A stretch of 64,000 nucleotides of DNA from Anseranas semipalmata (lineage: Eukaryota > Chordata > Aves > Anseriformes > Anseranatidae): positions 249,716 through 313,715 of the forward strand of contig VXAA01004003.1 in the NCBI GenBank assembly GCA_013399115.1, written 5' to 3'. Below, piece by piece: positions 12,901-23,465 of the stretch. The position numbers were made by a program, and so were the translations under genes. Numbering within the stretch: the first letter of the stretch is position 1; each line of letters opens with the position of its first letter. The notes beneath the pieces were generated by a model. The model was not told the DNA's origin and did no database searches. It worked only from the letters and a program-made list of their open reading frames with translations.

Positions 12901-15600
12901 GACTAGGGCAGACAAAGAACGTGAGAATCGTGGTACAAATGTCTTGTAAAATGCTTGGGGGGAAAAAAAAAAGCAGATTTTAATAAAGATTTTAATGTAG
13001 TCTTCTGCTTATTAGCTAACTGACAGTATTTCTGTGTGCTTAGACTACACCCTCCAGGCTGCGTTATCATTAAGTGATTGTCTCTGACAAGGAAATGGAT
13101 GAAAACAATTTGAAATTGGAGTGCAATGGATAATACGCTAAAGGAGAAAAAAAAAACTGTTATTCTCTCCAGTGAATATATTTCCTAAACACCTCTATGA
13201 ATGGCTTGATTACACATTTAAAATTTAGTCAAATTTGGCAGCTGACTTAGTGCTGTTACTGAGTAGGGGTGGCTGTTCTTATCTCACTGACAATTTTATA
13301 ACTTTGAATAGGGTATTCCCATCTGACCTTACAGCATAAAGTACTAGATCTTAGCCAAGGAAATGGCATTTATGATGCAACTGATGTGCCTGCTCTGGTT
13401 GTCAGGGAGTAAAGGATAAGAAGTTGGCAAAAGATGTGCTGATAATCCTCAAGCTGAAGAGCACTGGTGGTGGATTTTGTTTGGAAATTTAAGTCATCTA
13501 TGGTGTTGACAAAGACTGCAGTGTAAACATTCCCAGTGTAATGGTGAAGGTGTGCTAACTACTCAGCTTTTTGGCATCTCAGTGTCTGCAGGCATTTACA
13601 TGTGGCCTTAACTCTCAGATTTTTTTTAATCCTTTCTTTTGGGTACCTTCAGCTCAGGTCCTGCTGCTTGGACCAGCAATCTAATGAGTTAAAACTTGCA
13701 TTGTGATTTTAAAAAAGAAAAAAAAAAAAAAGGTATTTATGCAAGCAGTAGTGAGCTCCTCCAGCATGCCTTCATGAAAGTATTGTCTGTCTGTAATTTT
13801 TTTCCTATAAAATACAGTGGGACATGTTAAGGTGGACTCTCTGTAACAGACTGCTGAGCACATTTTGGGAAGCAACTCCCTATACTGATCATCTTGGTGG
13901 TGTACTTTGAGCCTTTTGGTTTATTGGAGGGCAATATGAGAGAGAACTTTGGGTACTGAAATTTTGGGTGTCACATTCTTAAATATGCCACCTGAAGTGC
14001 TTATATTTGGAAACATAGTGGATTTTGTCAATGGATTCATGATTTTTTTAATTTTTGGCCTTTAAGTATATAGATGAATAAATCCCATTACTTACCTAAG
14101 GTAAAAATTTAATGTTTAGTTATTTCAAGCTTAAGCTTCTCTGTTAGAATGGGCTTTCCTGGTCTGTTTAGGTACAGCTAAGACAACTCAGTGCTGCAGC
14201 TTTTAACATTGAGAAAAAGATACGGATGATGTAGATTGTAGTCTAACGCTGTAGATGGCTCTGTAGCAGAGTTAAGTTAGTCTTGCTTATATGGAGGTTA
14301 TCATTAGTTGTAATTACTGAGTTGGTATAATAGCTGCTGCATTAAAAAATTAGGCAGTAAAAATGGAATTAATAGAATTAATGTATGTGAAACTAGGGGT
14401 AGACTTTAGTACTTGCTGCTTGAATTTAAGATTATGGGATAAAGGATATCTCATGCTTTCTATCCCTGTTGTAATTAATAAATTATAAACTGTTGCTTAA
14501 CATGGGAGGTTGCACAGTAGAGCCAAGTGTTTATGGTGAAGACTTATGAAAGCAGCTTACTGTGATCATTTAAAATCAAGATGAATCTGTCAATACAAGT
14601 GGCAGGAAGCTCTCACTCTTTCTAACAGAGAACATTATTCGGCACTTACAACACATTCCCTTATGCAGGTTAGTTTTGCCTGTTACTAGTGCTTGCAATA
14701 CAGCCCTCCTGGGGAGGGAAGGCAGGAGGGGCGTACATCTGTGGCCTCAGCTTGGGAACAGCCACCACGTTGGTCTTCTGAGCTAGGATTTTTTTGAGTA
14801 TTTTCTCATGTTAGTGTGTGACTAACTGCATCTTCCGCCCGTTTTTGTTGAATAGTTAAAGGGAAATCAAGAAGTTGTTTCCCTTAGGTGAAGAAGACCC
14901 TAGCTACTTATTAAATGCAACGAATTTAGAGAGTTAAAGGTGTGCAGGGGTCTTCAGATGAAACGCGTCATGGCTAGTCTGTGCAGTCAGATGATTATAT
15001 GACATTTTATGTATCAGTAACCCTCAATGTACCATGAAATTAATGGATGTGTGTTCTTTCTATTCTTTATTCCCTTTACCACAAGGCCTTCTGGTACTGT
15101 TAGTTGTCCGATTTGCATGGATGGCTACTCAGAGGTAAGGATCCATATGCTGTCATTGTTTCTTTTTTGTGGGAGGGAGAATGGGGAACATTGGGTCATG
15201 TGGGACAGTACAGACAGCTAGCTTGAAGTACAGGCTTTGGGTCTAAGGTCAAAATAGCTTGCAACTCAAAGTCATTTCTTAGTGTACATAGAGGGAGAAA
15301 TACTTTCCGAGGTGGCACTGAGAGTTGGGTTCCTTGTTATAGTGATAATGTATTGATTATAGATACACAAGTGCTATTTGCCTGATGCTGATAGACCAGC
15401 AAAGCTGAATTCCTTATTCCAAATACTTGTTGTGGTTTCTTTTCTTCCAGATTGTGCAAAGTGGGCGACTTATTGTGTCAACCAAATGTGGCCATGTCTT
15501 CTGTAGTCAGTGCCTCCGTGATTCCCTTAGGAACGCCAACTCCTGCCCAACCTGTAGGAAAAAACTCACTCACAGACAATATCATCCAATTTACATATGA
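6925..15600 (+). CDS. RNF4: RNF4, SUMO-targeted ubiquitin E3 ligase (whole gene)
   Basis: Joined coding exons are 6925-6933, 7452-7572, 8496-8575, 10495-10504, 12324-12489, 15086-15134 and 15451-15600. The total is 585 nt, 194 codons plus TGA, close to the 190 residues of human RNF4. RNF4 is a nuclear STUbL: it binds poly-SUMO chains and transfers ubiquitin to the SUMO-modified proteins, acting in PML turnover and DNA repair. Visible parts are a basic N-terminus (residues 6-23), SUMO-interaction motifs at 48-51 (VVDL), 60-63 (VVDL) and 69-72 (VVIV), a weak SIM1-like IELE at 38-41, an arginine-rich segment 77-88, an acidic serine patch 96-102, and a C-terminal RING. Zinc ligands are C136, C139, C158, H160, C163, C166, C177 and C180. 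The tail YHPIYI, including the tyrosine used for RING dimer and E2-ubiquitin contacts, is intact. All phases agree across junctions (0,1,0,1,2,0). The gene looks functional. Confidence 0.97.
6934..7451 (+). other. RNF4: RNF4 intron 2
   Basis: A GTAAGT donor and a TTCTCTCTTAG acceptor bound this 518-bp intron. It is AT-rich and includes a 20-base poly(T) run at 7223-7242. Nothing else is recognised in it. Confidence 0.85.
7223..7242. repeat. Poly(T) tract
   Basis: An uninterrupted run of 20 T within intron 2. It is likely to be length-polymorphic and is not next to any recognisable element. Confidence 0.9.
7452..7572 (+). CDS. RNF4: RNF4 coding exon: basic N-terminus and SIM1 region
   Basis: This 121-nt exon follows a CTCTCTTAG acceptor and ends at a GTAAGC donor, leaving phase 1. 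It encodes residues 4-43: a basic stretch (QRKRRGG, then RQAQKRSRL), a Ser/Thr-rich linker, and EAEPIELEES. Human RNF4 has IELV at the corresponding SIM1; here the fourth hydrophobic position is Glu. Confidence 0.95.
7573..8495 (+). other. RNF4: RNF4 intron 3
   Basis: This intron of about 0.92 kb has a GTAAGC donor and a TGTTTTTAAG acceptor. It is AT-rich, and no repeat or conserved block is recognised in it. Confidence 0.85.
8496..8575 (+). CDS. RNF4: RNF4 coding exon: SIM2, SIM3 and first half of SIM4
   Basis: This 80-nt exon enters in phase 1 and leaves in phase 0 at GTAAGT. It encodes residues 44-70, including VVDLTCE and VVVDLTH, the two main SUMO-interaction motifs, and ends on SDSVV, the first half of SIM4. 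The two VVDLT blocks share nucleotide words (GTAGTAGATCT and GTAGTAGTTGATCT), suggesting an old internal duplication. Confidence 0.96.
8576..10494 (+). other. RNF4: RNF4 intron 4
   Basis: This 1.9-kb intron has a GTAAGT donor. Its 3' end carries a dense pyrimidine tract (about 10451-10473), then 21 bases containing TGC just before AAG at 10492-10494, ahead of the microexon. The rest is AT-rich with no recognised element. Confidence 0.85.
10495..10504 (+). CDS. RNF4: RNF4 10-nt coding microexon
   Basis: ATTGTTGAAG lies between an AAG acceptor and a consensus GTAAGT donor. It codes for Ile-Val-Glu plus the first base of the next Glu codon, and completes SIM4 (VV from the previous exon, IV from here). 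Including it restores the reading frame between the phase-0 end at 8575 and the phase-1 start at 12324. It also matches the IVD/E residues found at this place in RNF4 proteins. The fit to the protein makes it near certain despite its size. Confidence 0.92.
10505..12323 (+). other. RNF4: RNF4 intron 5
   Basis: This 1.8-kb AT-rich intron has a GTAAGT donor and a TAAATTACAG acceptor. A pyrimidine-rich tract with (TC) repeats sits at 11900-11930. No transposable element is recognised in it. Confidence 0.85.
12324..12489 (+). CDS. RNF4: RNF4 coding exon: arginine-rich motif and acidic linker
   Basis: This 166-nt exon starts in phase 1 and leaves in phase 2 at a GTATGT donor. It encodes residues 74-128. 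First comes NQRRRRNLRLRSQR, the equivalent of the arginine-rich motif that in mammalian RNF4 contacts nucleosomes and RING partners. It is followed by SCVLSSDDEDE, a likely casein-kinase-2-type acidic serine cluster, and then a variable linker up to the RING. Confidence 0.95.
12490..15085 (+). other. RNF4: RNF4 intron 6
   Basis: This is a 2.6-kb intron with a GTATGT donor and a TTTACCACAAG acceptor. It is AT-rich with several A or T runs (12962-12971, 13713-13731 region). No repeat family is recognised in it. Confidence 0.85.
15086..15134 (+). CDS. RNF4: RNF4 coding exon: start of RING finger
   Basis: This 49-nt exon starts in phase 2 and leaves in phase 0 at GTAAGG. It encodes PSGTVSCPICMDGYSE (residues 130-145), including the first CxxC zinc pair (C136, C139). 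The segment is nearly identical to RNF4 across vertebrates. Confidence 0.97.
15135..15450 (+). other. RNF4: RNF4 intron 7
   Basis: A 316-bp intron with a GTAAGG donor and a strong TTTCTTTTCTTCCAG acceptor. No other feature is seen. Confidence 0.9.
15451..15600 (+). CDS. RNF4: RNF4 last coding exon: RING finger and C-terminus
   Basis: This exon codes for residues 146-194 and ends with TGA at 15598-15600. It carries zinc ligands C158, H160, C163, C166, C177 and C180, completing a C3HC4 RING, and the C-terminal tail HRQYHPIYI. In RNF4 the tail and its conserved Tyr are needed for dimerisation and for activating the E2-ubiquitin thioester. No ligand is missing. Confidence 0.97.
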   Translation: MVQSGRLIVSTKCGHVFCSQCLRDSLRNANSCPTCRKKLTHRQYHPIYI

Positions 15601-15702
15601 GTACTTGCATTTCTCAGGACAGATTCAACTGGATTTTTGGGGAAAATGTCATGTTTTCAGTGCTCTGAAGATTTAAGGAGCAGCAGGTTGTGCACACATC
15701 CA

Positions 15703-15708
15703 AATAAA
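15703..15708 (+). terminator. RNF4: Proximal poly(A) signal of RNF4
   Basis: AATAAA 103 bases after the stop codon, followed by a T-rich downstream element (TGATTTTTTTTGAG). This would give a very short 3' UTR that excludes all three Pumilio-type sites. Confidence 0.55.
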
Positions 15709-15731
15709 ACTGATTTTTTTTGAGAATAACT

Positions 15732-15739
15732 TGTACATA
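15732..15739 (+). promoter_or_regulatory. Pumilio-type response element
   Basis: TGTACATA is an exact match to the UGUANAUA element bound by PUM1/PUM2. It lies just after the proximal poly(A) signal, so only longer RNF4 mRNAs would carry it. Function is inferred from the motif only. Confidence 0.4.
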
Positions 15740-16136
15740 TATAAACAGCTTTTTTATGGTCCAAGCTGCTTCTTGTTATGTCACTGGTTATAATGTTAAA
15801 TTTATGACTGTCTATAAACTAGACCAGCAGCCTATATCAGAAATGAAGCAGCTAATCCATTTCCTTCTACTTTTTTAATGCGTAAATAAGAGGGGTTTGA
15901 ATATTTTGTTATTTGTTACTCAAAATTATTCCCGCCATTGCGTACAGATATGAAGTAGTTACCTTTCAAAATACAGATGAACAATTTGCCATTTCATTAC
16001 ACTTTTGTTTTTATCCTATGATATGCTCGTTACTATATTGCTTTCTGCTAAATCATCTTTGTCCGAGTAGAATAAGTTCTGTAGCAATTGATCATTTCAT
16101 CATAAATCAATATTAAATTGACATCCAGGGTAACGC

Positions 16137-16142
16137 AATAAA
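16137..16142 (+). terminator. RNF4: Intermediate poly(A) signal of RNF4
   Basis: AATAAA in CGCAATAAAATAACC, about 540 bases after the stop codon. Use is not proven. Confidence 0.4.
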
Positions 16143-17849
16143 ATAACCTGCTGTTAACCAGCAATCAGTTTTTTTTAAAGCAGAAGGCTTGAACATGTAG
16201 ATGTCTTTATGAACTCCATGAGATCTAAAGTACATAGCCAAATTGCAACATGTACAATGTGAAAATACTTATTTGAATGTTTTAACTGCCAAGAATTCCT
16301 GTATTTGGATCACAACACTGTATTTATTTTCTAATATGATGAGATGGTCTTTTGGGTTTACTACTGTTCTACAGAGCTCTGTCTCCTTGTAACTGAGGAG
16401 AATATAGTCTTCTCTAGGCTTGCTAGTCATGAATAAGAAGCAAATTGTACGCTTTGCTCTTGTCAGCTGAATACCAAACTACCCAGACAGATCTTCTTAC
16501 TATATCGAGTGTACCCGGTGTAATGCTTAAAGTTCAATTCGGTCACTTCGCTTTTCTCTTCGGTTGCTATACTGATACACCTGACTGGTTTTAGCCTGAT
16601 GTATAGGATTAAAATTTAAATAATTGTAATACCATAAACTTAGAGGAAATAGAGACTTTAAATGACATTTGGCAGCAATCTTGACTTGCAGATTTTTTTG
16701 AAAGAGTTTTAATCCCCCTTTGCCCTGCAGGGCATGCATCTTTCTTTTAAAACAAAGAGAAGTCAGGCACGTGTCCTAGGAGAGAACTCCTCTGTTTAAA
16801 CAAGGCAGGAGTACACATGTTTATGCACTGTTACCCAGTTACTTTTTTTTTTTTTCAAGGACTGAGTTACAAATGTCTGCTTAAACGTGTTACAGCTAAA
16901 ATCTGCCAGCCGCTGTGGAATCCAAGATGAGCTGATACAAATAGGATTATAATGACTAAATGTAGATGAGATTATTAAAATTGGTGTTTTATTGTTCACA
17001 TGTGCAGTAGCTGCATCTATGAAGGTTGAAATTCAGTCTATAAAAAAAAAAATCCAAAACAAAACAGGCATCTTTTGGAAGTTTGTTGATTATGAAAACT
17101 ATCAGAAGTAGCATTCTGTGCTCTGGTACAACACAATTGTAGGATGCATCTAGTTAACATCGATGTCTGATGTATCTTTGCTAACATGTCCTAGGGATCT
17201 GTAGGAAGCCTTTAATTAAAGCAGCTCTTCTAGTTAGCTGTCTGAAGTTCTTGATTGAAGATTGCAACCCAAGAGCAAAGTTTCTTATTAGGATGTTTAG
17301 GGGTGTTACTGGATGTAACATAAAGAGTTATACGTAAAGAGTTCTGTTCCATAAAGGCCAGCTTCAGAAATCCAATACCTTCCCCACCCTGGTTTGGGAT
17401 GGCTTGGGTTCAGCATCGTTACGGAGAAAATGCAGGTTCTGCGTTGTGGCAATATCGTAACTATAAAAAGTTAGTTTAGTTACTGTGTGCTCCCATTGCT
17501 AATATGAACTGGTAAGCAAAGGAATACGGCAGTCTTAGGATAGCGCAGTGACAAGGAAGGCTGGAGTTTGTGTCCCGAGAAAGATGAAATGATGAAACAG
17601 CCCTTCAGATTGCTTGAAACATTAAATGCATGAAGAGAAGCAGCCCAACATAAAACTGTGAAAATATTTAAGGGCCACAAGGGGAGGGGGGGTATTATGA
17701 CCAGTTTTACTTCAGTGGCTACTGTGTCAGAGGGACAATAATGAGAAGATTTAGTGAGTTACCTCTGGGGATGAGGTTGAGTCACATATCCATGCATCTT
17801 TCATAGTGTACTAGCTATAGCCTAAAAGGACTTTGCACAACTCCCTCCA

Positions 17850-17857
17850 TGTAAATA
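17850..17857 (+). promoter_or_regulatory. Pumilio-type response element
   Basis: TGTAAATA, exact UGUANAUA match, in the distal part of the RNF4 3' UTR. Confidence 0.4.
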
Positions 17858-18151
17858 TCACTTTATAGTTTGTGCTTCAATAAGTAGACCTAATTGAAAT
17901 TTAGATATCCCAAACTAAAATATTTAACAAAAAAGTTTTCTTAGCTTTTGTGTACCCTGTAAAGTGCCACAGATTTGTGCATCTCGAATTTTAAGCTCGC
18001 AGTACATGGAAAAGTACTAAGTTGCATTATACTTTTTTATTAAAAAAAAAAAAAAGAAACCCCAATATATTTGAGTTCCAGTGATGTTTCACATTGGCAA
18101 GAACTGATAGATAATATAAAGATTTTTTCATTATGTAAATGTATGTCTTGT

Positions 18152-18159
18152 TGTATATA
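18152..18159 (+). promoter_or_regulatory. Pumilio-type response element
   Basis: TGTATATA, exact UGUANAUA match, 94 bases before the distal poly(A) signal. Confidence 0.4.
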
Positions 18160-18252
18160 GTTCAATTTTTCTTGTATTTAATTGTATTCATGTCTGTATG
18201 TCACATCTATGTTGGACTCTGCTGGTAGGCAAATAATTCTTTTAACAGGTGG

Positions 18253-18258
18253 AATAAA
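18253..18258 (+). terminator. RNF4: Distal poly(A) signal of RNF4
   Basis: AATAAA in GGTGGAATAAAAAAAATC, after which composition changes to a more GC-mixed intergenic type. It is the most plausible end of the long RNF4 transcript. Confidence 0.5.
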
Positions 18259-18260
18259 AA

Positions 18261-20119
18261 AAATCAATCAAGTATTCTTCTTTTAATTGCATGGTATTAA
18301 ATGATTTGGGGAAAAAAGATCCTAAATCCAAAAACTTGGGGTTTTTTGGTCAGTTTCTGTGTTGTATGGAGAAAAGGAGAAAGGTGTTGCCTGGTGGAGG
18401 AGTGCAGGTGAGATTACAGCTTCCAGTCCTGCTGCAGGGTGGGGGAGTGGGGACAACACAGAGCTCACGAGAAGGCTGGTCCATGAGCTGGGAGCCGGTG
18501 ACGCTTCTAAGGACTTGAAAGGCCAGCGGTGTGATGAGGTATCCCACTGCTGTGAAGTTGGTGACATGGCTCATACTGCCTGTTGTGCAGTACAGCATAC
18601 ACGTGTGGTGTGTGAGAGCACGCGGGAGAGAGGGTGATGAGGAATGCTGAGGAGAGGACTGGGCACACAGGGGTTTGAAAGTCCCTCTCTAAAGTGTATT
18701 TTATTTCTTCTCCAAACAAGCTAAATAGATGCCATTGCCCTGTAGTTCTTTCCTTGTGCCTCTAATTTGTTTTTCTTACTCATTTTTCTTAATGAATCTT
18801 CTGCACTGCAAGGAGAAGAGGCGGGGGGAAAAGTTTTCTATTCAGGCTTGCCATTTATGTGTATATATATATATATAAGCAATTTATAGAGCATGTTAAT
18901 CAGGATCACATCCATATGCAAATGCACTGCATCAGAGGTCCACTTGTAATCTTATTTATTCAGTTGGTGTTAAAACAAATGTCTTGTGATGGACCTGAAC
19001 AGCAGCTTTGGGAGTAAACGTATTATTCTGAATTACGTTGCTGCTAATAAAACCCATTAAGTGCGTATGTTTTCTATTGATCTTTATTTACAGCAGACTG
19101 ATGCCTTTCTGCATCTTCTAATTGTGTTTTTCTTTTTCCCTGCTCTGTCTGTACTAGTTCTGGTTATGCTGGGGAAGCTTTATTTTCTGGGAAGAAAGGT
19201 TACCTACTTTGGAGTATTGCAAAATTAATTTTTTTTTTTTTTTACAGGGATGTGTTCTCTGACCTAAAAAATCGGGGTGCTAGCAAAATGCCACTTTCAT
19301 CTGCAGGTGATGATCAGTCCTAGAACTTTCCTACAGTAAGCGTATGCCAGTGATGAGCAGGTGCCCGAGACTCAGCTGCTGGCTGAAACAATGCAAGGCA
19401 AAGCCCCGAGAATAATTCTTTTTCTGTAGCTCCAACATTCGAGGTATCTTCCTTCAGTGTTAGGTTCCAGTCTCTCCATACTGCTGTAGGCAGTGCTGAG
19501 AGCAATTTGCAGCTGGTAGAAGTTGTCATGCTGGATCTTGTTTAACAGATTTTTGCAAGGAGCTTTGGCAATCTGATTTTCTAAACTGTTAGTTTATCTG
19601 AAATTATTGTCATTATTTTGGGTTTGTTTTTGTTTTAAATCAGAATACTACAGCTGTCCTCCTCTACAACATGAGCATTAGAAATTTCTCTTCTGTTTTG
19701 CTCTGTGCATTGGCTTTTCACTCAATGCTATTTGGTGCCAGGGGCTTCTCATTCCCATCTCTACCCCCGCAGGAGCCTGCTGCAGAACCAGCTTGATCTG
19801 ATTTGAATGCGCTGAGCAAACACGGGCTGTTGTGGTGGGTCCGTCCTTGCTGCTTGGTCTGCTTCTGGTACCACTCGAAATACCAGATCCATCAGAACTC
19901 AGCTCTGGTCTGCAGTCAGGTCTGGCCTTTGTGGGATGAATTATAGGAAGTTGTTCTCGCTCTGGGTCTGATTCTAGTTTGCGGTTTTGGAGAGGAGAAG
20001 GGGTAAATACAAAATGTGAGCCAGATATCCAAGCTGGGGAAGCCAAAGTCCAGGACCAGAGAGGACCAGTCCTGGGCTAGGAAACCAGGTAAGCGACATG
20101 GTCCAGGAGAAAGGTGGAA
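18261..20119. other. Intergenic, no gene seen
   Basis: No splice-bounded coding segment or recognised repeat is visible. A short (TA)n run lies at about 18863-18878 and an octamer ATGCAAAT at about 18917. Open frames are short and of mixed composition. Confidence 0.6.
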
Positions 20120-20480
20120 CATGTCACCTAGGGGATGCCCCCAGTGCCGCAGCATCCATTGGGTGGGATGAGGGGGGAGGATGGTCCTGGGGGCTGGAGT
20201 GGGGCCGACGCTGGAGCATCACGAGCCAGAAACTGGAGCCACAGAGCCAAGTGCAGGGACGGGGCTGCACCGAGCGGGGTACAAGCAGCCGGGCTGCAAA
20301 GGGGGATCGCTGAGGGTGAGTGTCGGCGTGGGTCGGATGGATCGGCCTAGCGGGGCCGTAGCTGCTGCACGGAGGGATTGCATTCTGGTTGCGGAGCTCG
20401 AGCCTTGGTTTGCCTGGGTTAGGTCTCGTGGGGGGTGACGCGGTTCTGGGGCGATGCTCGCAGGTGATGCAATGCTGCCT
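20120..20480. promoter_or_regulatory. Orphan GC/CpG-rich patch
   Basis: About 360 bases with many CpG dinucleotides (for example CCGACGCTGG, CGGCGTGGGTCGGATGG, GACGCGG) stand out from CpG-poor flanks. A GTGAGTGT donor-like word lies at 20316. It could be an orphan CpG island with a non-coding RNA start, or an unrecognised GC-rich repeat remnant. No coding signal is supported. Confidence 0.35.
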
Positions 20481-23299
20481 GGGAAGTTTTTGTGAGCCAT
20501 AGAAACATCCTTTCATCATGTTTGATGTGCGTTTGGTGGCAGCGAATGCTAGCTGCCTATGTTCTGTTTAAATCTATCTTACTTCTTTAGGTCAAGAGTA
20601 CGAGATTGAGCGTTCGGGCTGTGAGCACGTTTTAACCCCCAAATATTTTATCTGCCTTTTTATCTTTCTTTTGCCTGATGGCGTGAAACCCATGTTGGTG
20701 GTTTCTGTGTTGTTCTGTTTCATCTGAAGACCAAATTCATACTAGTTTCTCCAGCTGATTTAAGGGCTGTTAACTGAGATGCTGTAAGGCTTTTTTTGAC
20801 ATTCTAAGTCCTCCTACAATTTCTCTTTGTGGGTTCTGGGAAAATAAAAGGGACAGGAATATCTCGTCTTGGGCTTCCCAGAGGGAAAGATTACCATTAT
20901 TACCAAGGAAAATCTCCAAGGCCGTGTCCAAACAGTCTGAGTTCTCTCCCCGACCTGTCGTTTCAGAAAGGAGTCCAACCCATGCCAGTGGTATGTGCAG
21001 AGTATGAATATGGAGGCAACGCGATGTGTTTTTCTGTCTTTATTAGGAATGAGACTGAGGTTTCCAGGACTATTTCAAAAGGTTATTGAATAGTTGCAGC
21101 ACTTTTCGTTCTCTAAAGCCCTCGATTACAGCAGCAGCATAAACCTGAACGGCCTTGCTGCCCACTTGTAACGCTGCTAGCCATGTATTTTAGATACAGA
21201 CTCAGTGTATTTTTATTTTCCTTGTTAGATGTTACCTTAAGGTTGCTAGCAAGGCAACATTGTGAATGAGGAAGCCATGGCTATTGCAGTGGCCAGTGTT
21301 CCAACACAATTTCCCCAAATCATTTATTAATGGGCAAAATGATTGTAGCTTCCTTCTGATTCAGCAAAATTTGAGACATGGATCGTGCATACGTTTGTGC
21401 CTCCCTCCTGCCTTCCTGCTGGTGTGCAGACAAATGAATTTTTGAAAGAGCCTGGGGTGAAGGTTTAAGTCATTCGTTTAACAAGGCTCTTTAAAAGCTT
21501 CTTTTCTAACCTGCCAAATTATAGGATGGTTATAATTTGTTTAAGTCTTTCAACATTCAAGAAAATGCCTGCTGCATATTGGAACATCAGCACCCCTCAG
21601 CTGAGCGATTCGGGCGTGGGGCTCCAGGATCAGCCGGGGCTCCGCTAGGAAAGAGACCTGTCTGCGGCTCTGGGGGTTGCAGAGAGCTAATTATAAGTGC
21701 TCGTAGAAGACTGATTTTCCAACACGTCTGGCCAAAATATATTTCAAGAGCTTTTCTAACGGTGAGGGCTCTCTGTCGGTGGAGGCAGCTTATTGGGTTT
21801 GCCATCCAGTGCTCCTTTCATTTCCACCTTCTCCTGCAACGTGAAGGTGGAGAGCCTTGCACTGAAAACCACGACCCGCCTGGGTGCTGAGAAAGCAAGG
21901 GGGCTTTCAGCTGGAGCTGCGCGTACCCTCCAAAAATCATTTTCATTATTTTATTTTATTTTTTTTTGAACAGCAAAAATCGCTGCCCGTAGCCACTGTT
22001 GCAGGCTGGCGAGGCAGGAGATGGCCGAGCCCTGCGGACAGCCCCGTTCTGCCGTTCGCCACGTTTGGGGACACCGAGGAGAAGACTTTCACCCTGTTTG
22101 TCCAGTCTGCTGTCACCCCGCTCTGTCCGACAGCAGGGGGTGGCCGGAGGGGCAGTGCTGTAATTATTTTGAATAGATGAAGGAAATAATCGTGCTGGGT
22201 GCACAACAGCTCCGTGGAAGTGAGAGGGGAGTAGGGTGGTTTTGTCCTATTAAAGAAAGGGAGAGTAAAGCTGTACGCACAGCTGGCACAGCTCAGCATT
22301 GCTGCCTAGCTGCAGTGTGGGGTTTGACAGTCTGTTGCTGCTCCATATCTGTTAGGATGCCTGGAAAAGCTTATTTTGTAGTTTTTATCAGAAATGATGA
22401 TGTATCTACGTATCTGTGCTTTCCTATAAACTGATTTCACAGAGGAACTTCAACATCTGGACAGATGTCAGGCTACCAAGTGCAACGTCCTCAGTCATGC
22501 CTCAGTACATGTGAATTAGCAAATGTCCAGTGTCCTTGTGCATGTTCTTGACATCCTATCTGAGAGACTCCTGGGATAATGCGTTGTGCTTCTTGGCTAG
22601 GAAATGCCGGCCGGCCTGGGCTAGTGTGGCGTGTCGTAGGTGCCCCATTTCACCTCGTGTGGATGCTGAGGACCAAGGCTGATCAGACCAGGATGCAGTG
22701 TGGGTCACTCGTATAGAAAAAGGTGCCTGTTTTAGCTTAGGTCCCAAACTTGTGAGAAGTTTTGGGTTGGCACTAGGGTGAGCCTGGTGTTTGGAAGCTT
22801 TGGCTCATTCCTAGATAGGGAAGAGGCCCAGGGCTGGAGCTCACCTCCCCAAGCTGGGTTACGTTGCTCCTCCACCAGGCACGACAGCCGCATCTCCCCG
22901 TACCCGGCGCGAGAGGCTGCCCGTACCGAAAAGCACGGAGCCAGGATTGCCTCCTGCAGCTCCTGCTCGCCCTTACAGAGGCTGGACTTAGCGTGGTGTG
23001 GCTCCTGGGATTTGGGTACGGCACTCAGGAAGGGTGCTGCGGGCAGGCTATCGCAGAGTGACAGGGGAACTGATATCGTGCTGGCAGCTCTTCCGCAATG
23101 CCTTGCAGATGCCCCTTCCTCGCAGTAAGCGCAAGGCAGAGCATCCCTCGTGTGTGTGCTGTGGCTCTTCTCCAGCCTGCTGGTGACAGCAGTGACGAGC
23201 GCGGGAGGAAACCCACAATGATGAGCCACCCCTAACCTGCCCTGTGCCGCGTGGGGAGCCCCTGGTGCTGCTCCTCCAGGAGAGGGTCTGTCCCGGGTG
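20481..23299. other. Intergenic, no gene seen
   Basis: Mixed composition, with moderately GC-rich parts at 21590-22160 and 22780-23290. Several overlapping open frames occur on both strands of the GC-rich parts, as expected by chance. None has a recognisable family or convincing splice sites. Confidence 0.55.
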
Positions 23300-23465
23300 G
23301 GAAAGCCTGGGAACATCCCCTGAGAGAGGCTGTGGGGTCTCCTCCTTGGAGATCTCCAAAAGCCACCTGGACGTGGTGCTGGGCACCCTGCTCTGGGTGG
23401 CCCTGCTGGAGCAGAAGGACCCAGAGGTCCCTTCCCACCTCAGCCACCCTGCGCTGCTGTGACCT
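23300..23465 (+). repeat. CR1 LINE 3' fragment
   Basis: Sense-strand CR1 3' region: GAGAGGCTGTGGGGTCTCCT, then a CTTGGAGATCTCCAAAAGCC block, a CACCTGGACGTGGTGCTGGG block, CACCCTGCTCTGGGTGGCCC, and a degenerate end CCCACCTCAGCCACCCTGCG. It is 5'-truncated and lacks the clean terminal ATTCTGTG repeats. The flanking GC-rich sequence just upstream may be a further, unrecognised part of the same element. Confidence 0.85.

Larger units (their letters stand above)
15601..18260 (+). other. RNF4: RNF4 3' untranslated region
   Basis: Non-coding, AT-rich sequence follows the RNF4 stop with no splice-bounded coding segment. Poly(A) signals AATAAA occur at 15703, 16137 and 18253, so short and long 3' UTR forms are likely. 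The distal end is set at the last of these. It includes three exact UGUANAUA octamers and ATTTA-containing AU-rich stretches (for example around 16320). How far the mature mRNA reaches cannot be settled from sequence alone. Confidence 0.6.
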
